From Acidobacteriota bacterium (GTDB lineage Bacteria > Acidobacteriota > Terriglobia > Bryobacterales > Bryobacteraceae): a stretch of 19,442 nucleotides of DNA. Shown one piece after another: positions 14,536-19,442 of this stretch. How positions within the stretch are numbered: position 1 is the first letter of the stretch; the number at the start of each line of letters is the position of its first letter. The DNA lies in assembly GCA_016871135.1 (NCBI GenBank), contig VFZQ01000016.1:1-19442 (forward strand), in the 5' to 3' direction. A program made the translations under genes and the position numbers. The notes under the pieces were generated by a model that had not been told where the DNA came from, ran no database searches, and saw only the letters and a list, made by a program, of their open reading frames with translations.

Positions 14536-15604
14536 AGAACCTCCTCGCGTCGTAGGGTTCGGGCGGAATCGGCGAGGGCGTTCCGAGCACTGCCGCAGCC
14601 AATATTTTCGCGGTTCCGAGCGATGTTGTCACGCCGAGGCCCTCGTGTCCAGTGGCTAGAAACAGCCCCTCACCGTACTTACCGATCAGTGGAAGTTTAT
14701 CCGGTGTCGAAGCGCGGAATCCAGTCCACGCGCGAATGACGTTACATCGCGCCAAATCCGGCATGTACGAAAACGCCCGCTCCAACATACGCGCCAGCAT
14801 CGGCGGGTCGATCGGGCCGTCCGTCACACCATACTGCCGCGACGACCCGATGAGCAGTTGCCCTGTCGGCCGGGGTTGTACGTTGAACGCCACCGATTCG
14901 GAGGACTCCCCTTGCGCGCTTTGCAGATAGCCGAGTTCAATGATCTGATGCCGCGCGAAACCGGGATAGCGATCGGTGATCGCGAGATGACCTTTACGCG
15001 GCCGCACCGCCAAGCCATCGATCAACGACGACGCGCCGGTCGCCAGCACGACCGCGCCCGCGCGAAGCACGCTGCCATCGGCCAGCCGCACGCCGCCATC
15101 GACAAGTTCGACGACGCGTCCATGCGTCACTCGCACATCGCCAAGCAGCCAGCGCGCGGCGACGGGCGCATAAACAACGGCGTCCCCCATCGCGCGCAGC
15201 CCTCCCGCAAGCCCCGGTCGCAGGCGCGGTTCGGCTTCATACAATGCATCGGAATCCAGCAACTCCGCGGGCAATCCGTTCGCCCGATAGACCGCGAGTT
15301 TTTCTCGCGCGCCCGCGAGTTCGCTCTCATCGGCCGCGACCCACAAGGTGCCGCATTTCCAGAACTCCGCCGTCGCGGGCAACTCCGGCGCCAATGAGTG
15401 CCAGAGCGCAACGCTCAACTGAGTCAGCGCCAGTTCTGGCTCATTGTCATCCAGCACAACAAGATGCCCCATCCCCGCCGCGGTCGCTCCGCCGCCGATC
15501 AAATCACGCTCAACAACAGCCACCTTCACGCCCGCGTTCTTCAACTCCCGGGCACACGCCGCGCCAACAATTCCCGCACCGACAATGAGCACATCGGGCG
15601 TCAC
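14519..15604 (-). CDS. lhpB: D-hydroxyproline dehydrogenase, DAO-type FAD (HcnC-like, beta) subunit
   Basis: This 361-residue protein is a D-amino-acid-oxidase-fold flavoprotein and the likely catalytic subunit, oxidising cis-4-hydroxy-D-proline to 1-pyrroline-4-hydroxy-2-carboxylate. The N-terminal FAD motif is VLIVGAGIVGAACARE, with Glu in VVERD closing the Rossmann fold. GGGATAAGMGHLVV is the substrate-side loop, and the C-terminal FAD contact is WTGFRASTPDKLPLIG with ATGHEGLGVTTS. The start is GTG 15604, overlapping the epimerase stop by four bases (GTGA). The frame extends much further upstream, but only as antiparallel noise over the epimerase gene. All three dehydrogenase subunit genes start with GTG. 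The pathway assignment depends on the adjacent epimerase and deaminase; alone it could be any D-amino-acid or sarcosine-type dehydrogenase. The gene symbol follows Pseudomonas usage as I recall it. Confidence 0.85.
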   Translation of the reverse strand: MTPDVLIVGAGIVGAACARELKNAGVKVAVVERDLIGGGATAAGMGHLVVLDDNEPELALTQLSVALWHSLAPELPATAEFWKCGTLWVAADESELAGAREKLAVYRANGLPAELLDSDALYEAEPRLRPGLAGGLRAMGDAVVYAPVAARWLLGDVRVTHGRVVELVDGGVRLADGSVLRAGAVVLATGASSLIDGLAVRPRKGHLAITDRYPGFARHQIIELGYLQSAQGESSESVAFNVQPRPTGQLLIGSSRQYGVTDGPIDPPMLARMLERAFSYMPDLARCNVIRAWTGFRASTPDKLPLIGKYGEGLFLATGHEGLGVTTSLGTAKILAAAVLGTPSPIPPEPYDARRFCARND

Positions 15605-16500
15605 ACGCGGATGCCATCGACGAACGGATCCGCCGGATCGAGTATGAGTTTGCCGTGCGCGCTGATCCACGCGCGGCCTTTTATGACGGGCCGGATGTGT
15701 TCGCCGTCGAGCGTGTAGGAGCCTTCGAACACGCTGCCGACGATGCTCTCCTGCCGCCACACTTCGCCCGGTTGCAGCTTGCCATCGGCGGCGAGACAGG
15801 CAAGTTTCGCCGACGTACCCGTGCCGCACGGCGAGCGGTCGTACGCCTTGCCGGGACAGAGTACGAAATTCCGTGCGCCGGCGAAGAGTTCTATGTGATC
15901 GATAACCGCGCCGTTCTCGCCGGTGACGCCTGCGCGTTCGAGCGCCTGCCGAACGCGCCAAGAAAAATCCGTGAGCGCTTCGACGTTGGCGAGTTGCAGA
16001 TTCTGTCCGTGATCGTTCACGAGGAAGAACCAATTGCCACCCCAGGCGACGTCGCCCGTGATTGGGCCGAATCCCGCGACATCCACCGTAACCGCGTGGC
16101 GATATCGATACGACGCCACATTGCCGATCGACACCTGGCCGTCGTCGTGAAGTGTCGCCGCCACGCGCCCGACGGGCGTATCGAGCGAGTGCTCGCCGGG
16201 TCCGATGCGGCCGAGATACGCAAGCGTCGCGATTACACCAATCGCGCCATGCCCACACATGCCGAGGTAACCGACGTTGTTGAAGAAGATGACGCCGTCG
16301 GGCTCGCACAGCAACGCACCCACAAGCACATCGGAACCGCGCGGCTCATTGACGACCGCCGATCGAAACGAATCAAACTCGCCGCGAAAGCGCGCCAGCT
16401 TTTCGGCGAGCGTGCCGACACCGAGGTCGGGCCCGCCCGCGATGATCGTGCGAGTCGGCTCGCCGCCCGTATGCGTGTCGACGAACTCGACGGTGCGCAT
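15601..16500 (-). CDS. lhpA: 4-hydroxyproline 2-epimerase
   Basis: This 299-residue proline-racemase-family enzyme interconverts trans-4-hydroxy-L-proline and cis-4-hydroxy-D-proline, the first catabolic step. Both catalytic cysteines are present: Cys82 in LGMCGHGAIG and Cys225 in SPCGTGTSA. This distinguishes a two-base epimerase from the related trans-3-hydroxyproline dehydratases, which have Thr at the second position. Other family motifs are VDTHTGGEPTR at the N-terminus and GNWFFLV in the middle. ATG 16500 follows the deaminase stop by two bases, and the 3' end overlaps the oxidase GTG by four. The enzyme is cytoplasmic. Specificity for 4-hydroxyproline over proline is inferred from the operon and the family wording. 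Confidence 0.92.
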   Translation of the reverse strand: MRTVEFVDTHTGGEPTRTIIAGGPDLGVGTLAEKLARFRGEFDSFRSAVVNEPRGSDVLVGALLCEPDGVIFFNNVGYLGMCGHGAIGVIATLAYLGRIGPGEHSLDTPVGRVAATLHDDGQVSIGNVASYRYRHAVTVDVAGFGPITGDVAWGGNWFFLVNDHGQNLQLANVEALTDFSWRVRQALERAGVTGENGAVIDHIELFAGARNFVLCPGKAYDRSPCGTGTSAKLACLAADGKLQPGEVWRQESIVGSVFEGSYTLDGEHIRPVIKGRAWISAHGKLILDPADPFVDGIRV

Positions 16501-16502
16501 GA

Positions 16503-17399
16503 CTACAGCGCGGGCCGCGTGGCGATTGCGTCGCGAATTATTTTGAGAATGCGCTCACGCTCGGCGCCTTCGAGTGCAAGGCGCGGCGGGCGCGTGATCT
16601 CGCTGCATAGTCCCGTCTCCTGGCATGCGAGTTTGATGTACTGCACCAGCTTCACATGCGTGTCGAGGTGCAGCAGCGGCGTGTACCAGCGGTAGAGATC
16701 GCGCGCTTCATTCCACTTGCCGGCGAGCATCAGATCCCACAGCGCGCGGTTCTCATCGGGGAATGCGTTGACCAGACCGGAAACCCAGCCTGTCGCACCG
16801 AGCATGGCCGACTCCATCACGAGATCGTCAACGCCGGAGAAAATGAGGTAGTGATCGCCGGTGAGGTTGTAGAGATCCGTGATCCGCCGCGGATTGTCCG
16901 ACGATTCCTTTATACAGACAAGCGTGGGCTCGTCCATCAACTCGACGAACATTTCGGGCGTGATGTCGACCGAATACGACGGCGGATTGTTGTAGACCAT
17001 GATCGGCAGCGACGACGCGCGCGCCACCGCGCGGAAGTGCGCCATCGTTTCGCGTGGATCGGACTTGTAGACCATGGCGGGCAGCACCATCAAGCCGTCG
17101 AGACCAAGCTTTTCGCAGTCGCGCGCGAACCGGCAGGCCAATGCGGTGGTTGTTTCCGCAACGCCCGACAGCAGCGGCACACGCCCCGCGATCGCTTCCT
17201 TCGCCGCTTCCAGGACCATGATCTTTTCGGCGTACTCATGCGAGCAGTTCTCGCCGACCGTGCCGAGCGCGATCATGCCATGCACGCCCGCCTTGATCAT
17301 TTTGTCGAGGTGCGTCTGATACGCGCCGAGATCGTGCGTGAAGTCGCTTTTGAAGTGAGTTGTTGCGGCGGGAAAAACGCCGTGCCAGTTGGGTTTCAT
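16503..17399 (-). CDS. lhpC: DapA-family deaminase: 1-pyrroline-4-hydroxy-2-carboxylate deaminase
   Basis: This 298-residue TIM-barrel protein belongs to the dihydrodipicolinate synthase/N-acetylneuraminate lyase family. The carboxylate-binding loop is LGTVGENCS (45-53), the catalytic Tyr is Tyr136 in VYNNPPSY, and the Schiff-base Lys is Lys164 in CIKESSD. In hydroxyproline catabolism this family converts the oxidised pyrroline to alpha-ketoglutarate semialdehyde plus ammonia. The start is ATG 17399 (MKPNWHGVFPA), where family similarity begins and a promoter lies just upstream; the longer open frame to 17477 crosses that promoter. It is the first gene of the five-gene operon, two bases before the epimerase. 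Without the operon it could be read as a DapA paralogue, but the neighbours make the deaminase call strong. Confidence 0.88.
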   Translation of the reverse strand: MKPNWHGVFPAATTHFKSDFTHDLGAYQTHLDKMIKAGVHGMIALGTVGENCSHEYAEKIMVLEAAKEAIAGRVPLLSGVAETTTALACRFARDCEKLGLDGLMVLPAMVYKSDPRETMAHFRAVARASSLPIMVYNNPPSYSVDITPEMFVELMDEPTLVCIKESSDNPRRITDLYNLTGDHYLIFSGVDDLVMESAMLGATGWVSGLVNAFPDENRALWDLMLAGKWNEARDLYRWYTPLLHLDTHVKLVQYIKLACQETGLCSEITRPPRLALEGAERERILKIIRDAIATRPAL

Positions 17400-17409
17400 G
17401 TCAGCCAGA

Positions 17410-17437
17410 TTGCAGTGTACCGTGACGGCGTTATCCT
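17410..17437 (+). promoter_or_regulatory. Candidate promoter of the TPR lipoprotein gene (TTGCAG / TATCCT)
   Basis: TTGCAG (17410-17415) and TATCCT (17432-17437) are separated by 16 bases. Only 6 bases lie between the -10 and ATG 17444, so transcription would start at the start codon. It is interleaved with the divergent operon promoter on the other strand. Confidence 0.45.
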
Positions 17438-17442
17438 GACCA
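17414..17442 (-). promoter_or_regulatory. Candidate promoter of the hydroxyproline operon (TGGTCA / TACACT)
   Basis: On the minus strand TGGTCA (17442-17437, 4 of 6 matches) is followed after 17 bases by TACACT (17419-17414, 4 of 6 matches), then 14 bases to ATG 17399. The 44-base divergent gap holds both promoters with overlapping elements, so the two directions may compete. No obvious operator palindrome or regulator gene is seen. Confidence 0.45.
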
Positions 17443-17443
17443 G

Positions 17444-18688
17444 ATGAGAAAGTGCGTGCCGGTGATGCTCCTCGCACTCTGCGGCTGCGGCCTGCCCGAG
17501 GCGCCGGGCGGTTCGTCGGCCAGAGTGCGCGCGCAAATTGAAGGGGCCAGGTCCTCGGCGCGCTGGCATCCGTGGGGCGCCGGCGAACAGGGCCGGTTGG
17601 GGATGGTCTTTGCGGCGTACCAACAAAACGACGCGGCCGCGAAACTGTTCGACCGCGCTCGCGAGCTGGACGCCGCCGAGTTTCGATGGCACTATTGCGC
17701 CGCGGTGGTGCATGAGGCGGCTGGGCGAAAACTAGAGGCGGCGGAGCGGCTGCGAGCGGCCCTGGCGATCAACGGCAAGTATGCGCCGGCGCTGGTGCGG
17801 ATGGGCGATTTGGAATCGTTGCGAGCGGCGGTGCGGATCGCGCCGAAATCGGCTCGCGCCCGGTACGCGCTGGGAAATTTAACCGGGGACCGCCGGGAAT
17901 TGCTGGAAGCGATTGCGCTGTTTCCAGACTACGGCGCCGCGCATTTTGCGCTGTCGAAGTTGTATCGAAAGTCCGGCGACGAGTCCGCCGCGGTCCGGCA
18001 TGAGGCGTTTCATTCCAAACACCGGGCGGTGCAGCCGCCAGAGGATGATCCGTTGCTGGCCGCGCTGGATGACCTGGATCTCGGACCACTGGCCGAGACG
18101 AGACGTGGGTTCGCGGCCTTTGCGAAGGACCGTTTCGAGGACGCCGCCCGCCACTTTCGGAACGCCATTGAGGCCGCGCCCGCCTCCGATGCGGCGCACG
18201 CGGGCCTGATCCACATCGCCTTTAAGACAGGTCAGTGGCAACAAGGTGCGGCGCGGTATGCAACAGCGGTGAAGGCCGAGCCGAGAGCGATTTACAGCCG
18301 GTTGTACTACGCGAAAATTCTAGAGGCGGAGTCAAGGAAAGCGGATGCGTTGGCCGTACTGCTGGCGGCGATCGCGATCAACCCCGACTTTGGCGAAGGG
18401 CACTTGATGGCCGGTATGTTGGCCGAGGATACCGGCGACGGGCCGGGAGCGACGCGGCACTTCAGAGAGGCGGTGCGAATCGGATCGAATCCCCGAGAGG
18501 CCCACTACCTGCTGGGGCGGCGGCTGTTCCTGGAGGGTTCCGTCGACGCGGCGATTGCGGAATTGCGCCTTACGCTTGAGCCAGAAGACGAAAAAACTCC
18601 TCGGTATCTGCTTCTGCTTGCCAGCGCATTGGAGCGCACGGGGCGGAAGGGAGAAGCCGCGGAGTTTCGAAAGCGAGCGGGGCGGTAG
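17444..18688 (+). CDS. TPR-repeat lipoprotein
   Basis: This gene encodes 414 residues. The N-terminus MRKCVPVMLLALCGCG is a lipoprotein-type signal with a probable lipidated Cys at residue 15 (LCGC; Cys at -2 is unusual). The rest is a helical repeat array of about eight to ten TPR-like units, for example AYQQNDAAAKLFDRARELDA, EAAERLRAALAINGKYAPAL, FEDAARHFRNAIEAAP, SRKADALAVLLAAIAINPDF and GPGATRHFREAVRIGSNPRE. No enzymatic domain is visible. It is probably an envelope scaffold facing the periplasm. It is divergent from the hydroxyproline operon with only 44 bases between starts. Nothing links it functionally to that operon beyond position. Its stop is one base from the stop of the convergent PEP-CTERM gene. 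Confidence 0.88.
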   Translation: MRKCVPVMLLALCGCGLPEAPGGSSARVRAQIEGARSSARWHPWGAGEQGRLGMVFAAYQQNDAAAKLFDRARELDAAEFRWHYCAAVVHEAAGRKLEAAERLRAALAINGKYAPALVRMGDLESLRAAVRIAPKSARARYALGNLTGDRRELLEAIALFPDYGAAHFALSKLYRKSGDESAAVRHEAFHSKHRAVQPPEDDPLLAALDDLDLGPLAETRRGFAAFAKDRFEDAARHFRNAIEAAPASDAAHAGLIHIAFKTGQWQQGAARYATAVKAEPRAIYSRLYYAKILEAESRKADALAVLLAAIAINPDFGEGHLMAGMLAEDTGDGPGATRHFREAVRIGSNPREAHYLLGRRLFLEGSVDAAIAELRLTLEPEDEKTPRYLLLLASALERTGRKGEAAEFRKRAGR

Positions 18689-18689
18689 G

Positions 18690-19352
18690 CTAGCGGTTGC
18701 GCCGGAGTGCGGCGATCGCGATCAGGCCGAGGGCGCTGACGGCGAATGTCGCGGGTTCGGGAACGCCGTTTTGGGCATCCTGCAGGTCCAGGTTCAACGT
18801 CCAGCTACCGAGACTGCCGGTGTCGCCGGTGGCACTGTCCGTGAGCGAAAGACGCCAAGTGCCGGCGGCGGATATGCCGTTGAAGACGTTTGCAATCAGG
18901 ATCGCTTGTTCGTCGATCGTGCCGCTGTCCTGCGCGGCTCGATAGGCTCCCGATGGAAGCACACCAATATTTGCCGCGGCCCAGGCGCCAACGGTCTGGC
19001 CGGCTGAATCGATGAACGAATAGGTGCCGCCAAAATCGTCCGAGGCGCCAGCGCCGCCGCTGATGGTGGTCCTACCCGGCCGGTTGAACAGGAACGTGGT
19101 TGTCCCCGTGTCGATATGGGTGACGGTTGCGTCCAGATCGCCCATCCAGGTGTGCGAAAACGTGTTCAGCGACACGCTGAATCCGCCAATGATAGTACGC
19201 GTGTCGGAAACGACGATGTCGATGTTGGTCGTGACGGGGGTAGTTGATGAGCCGTCAGGAAGGTTCGTCGGGCCGCCGGAAGTCACTGTGAAAGGCGCAG
19301 CCGGCAACAGGCCGAGCGCGAGGAAAGCCAAAGCTAATGTCTTTGTACCCAA
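18690..19352 (-). CDS. PEP-CTERM protein with a proprotein-convertase P-like jelly-roll domain
   Basis: This 220-residue exported protein has a signal peptide (TKTLALAFLALGLLPAA, 3-19) and a P-domain-like beta sandwich (~40-190). The domain includes HTWMGDLDATVTHIDTGTT, FNGISAAGTWRLSLTDSA and GDTGSLGSWTLNL, the wording of P/Homo B domains usually found attached to subtilases. The C-terminus VPEPATFAVSALGLIAIAAL plus RRNR is a canonical PEP-CTERM sorting signal, recognised by exosortase in bacteria that export surface or matrix proteins. No protease domain is present, so the P domain stands alone. The start is TTG 19352, chosen because GGAGGAGGA lies five bases upstream and the signal peptide begins there. 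A promoter and two inverted repeats lie upstream. No exosortase gene is in the window. Confidence 0.9.
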   Translation of the reverse strand: MGTKTLALAFLALGLLPAAPFTVTSGGPTNLPDGSSTTPVTTNIDIVVSDTRTIIGGFSVSLNTFSHTWMGDLDATVTHIDTGTTTFLFNRPGRTTISGGAGASDDFGGTYSFIDSAGQTVGAWAAANIGVLPSGAYRAAQDSGTIDEQAILIANVFNGISAAGTWRLSLTDSATGDTGSLGSWTLNLDLQDAQNGVPEPATFAVSALGLIAIAALRRNR

Positions 19353-19357
19353 AATGA

Positions 19358-19366
19358 TCCTCCTCC
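19358..19366 (-). promoter_or_regulatory. Strong ribosome binding site that sets a TTG start
   Basis: GGAGGAGGA on the minus strand lies five bases before TTG 19352. No ATG or GTG is in frame at a suitable distance, so TTG is the probable initiator of the PEP-CTERM protein. Confidence 0.75.
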
Positions 19367-19378
19367 AAGGAATAACTG

Positions 19379-19407
19379 AGTCTACACTCGTCGGCGGGAC
19401 TTTGCAA
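19379..19407 (-). promoter_or_regulatory. Candidate promoter of the PEP-CTERM gene (TTGCAA / TAGACT)
   Basis: On the minus strand TTGCAA (19407-19402) and TAGACT (19384-19379), each with 4 of 6 matches, are separated by exactly 17 bases. The -10 is 26 bases from the TTG start, leaving room for a leader with the strong Shine-Dalgarno site. Confidence 0.5.
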
Positions 19408-19430
19408 ATAAAAGTCTTGTCTCATACAAG
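19398..19430. repeat. Two adjacent perfect inverted repeats at the PEP-CTERM promoter
   Basis: GACTTT (19398-19403) pairs with AAAGTC (19411-19416) across 7 bases. CTTGT (19416-19420) pairs with ACAAG (19426-19430) across 5 bases. The first repeat covers the -35 element and the second lies just upstream of it. They could be operator half-sites. Arms this short can also occur by chance. Confidence 0.4.
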
Positions 19431-19442
19431 CCTGGAACCGAT

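Noticed and set aside
15605..16309. N-terminal extension of the DAO-type oxidase to 596 residues
   Set aside because: The added part runs over the epimerase gene and is Arg-rich noise. The GTG at 15604 puts the FAD motif at the N-terminus as expected.
15655..16695. Plus-strand open frame of 346 codons across the epimerase and deaminase genes
   Set aside because: It mirrors two genes with complete active-site motifs on the other strand; it is a GC-rich shadow.
16503..17399. Lysine biosynthesis DapA (4-hydroxy-tetrahydrodipicolinate synthase)
   Set aside because: The catalytic residues are shared by the whole family, but the gene lies in an operon with hydroxyproline epimerase and D-hydroxyproline dehydrogenase subunits.
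17400..17477. N-terminal extension of the DapA-family deaminase beyond ATG 17399
   Set aside because: The extra 26 residues have no family similarity and cross the likely divergent promoter region.

Overview
The window is GC-rich, densely packed bacterial DNA, most likely from an acidobacterium of the Solibacter/Bryobacter type. Three things point there: a C-terminal domain of the Solibacter-type TIGR03437 family on a secreted protease, a PEP-CTERM sorting tail, and the mix of secreted subtilases, a Tat-type sulfatase and TPR proteins. This assignment rests on recognised protein families, not on a database search. I see no rRNA, tRNA, CRISPR array, insertion sequence or integrase.

Layout. 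1-540: the 3' end of a TPR gene faces a 73-residue gene (minus strand) that resembles the free-standing Tudor-like C-terminal domain of UvrD/PcrA helicases. 582-6221: two adjacent secreted subtilisin-family (S8) proteases with PA inserts; only the first has the TIGR03437 tail. 6245-7373: greA and a CDP-alcohol phosphatidyltransferase. 7370-8169 (minus): a two-gene cassette whose first gene is intact. Its second gene is cut by an in-frame TAG and has probably lost a conserved cysteine. 8205-8528: an ambiguous antisense reading frame or leader. 8511-12251: an AvcD-like anti-phage dCTP/dCMP deaminase, then a sulfatase and an SDR dehydrogenase. 12421-13227: a secreted endonuclease/exonuclease/phosphatase-family protein. 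13194-17399 (minus): a five-gene trans-4-hydroxy-L-proline catabolic operon. 17444-18688: a TPR lipoprotein. 18690-19352 (minus): a PEP-CTERM protein with a proprotein-convertase P-like domain.

How the genes fit together. The hydroxyproline operon is the clearest functional unit. The epimerase makes cis-4-hydroxy-D-proline, a three-subunit FAD/2Fe-2S dehydrogenase oxidises it, and the DapA-family deaminase converts the product to alpha-ketoglutarate semialdehyde. The last enzyme, a semialdehyde dehydrogenase, is not in the window. With the secreted proteases and sulfatase this suggests scavenging of hydroxyproline-rich or sulfated extracellular matter; that link is inference. The defence-relevant region is about 7.4-9.9 kb: the deaminase sits beside the little-known two-gene cassette, and one member of that cassette is decaying here.

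Two features recur. Several genes have a plausible -10 hexamer only 6-14 nt before the start codon, which suggests leaderless or nearly leaderless transcripts. All four convergent gene pairs abut or overlap, which leaves no room for separate intergenic terminators.
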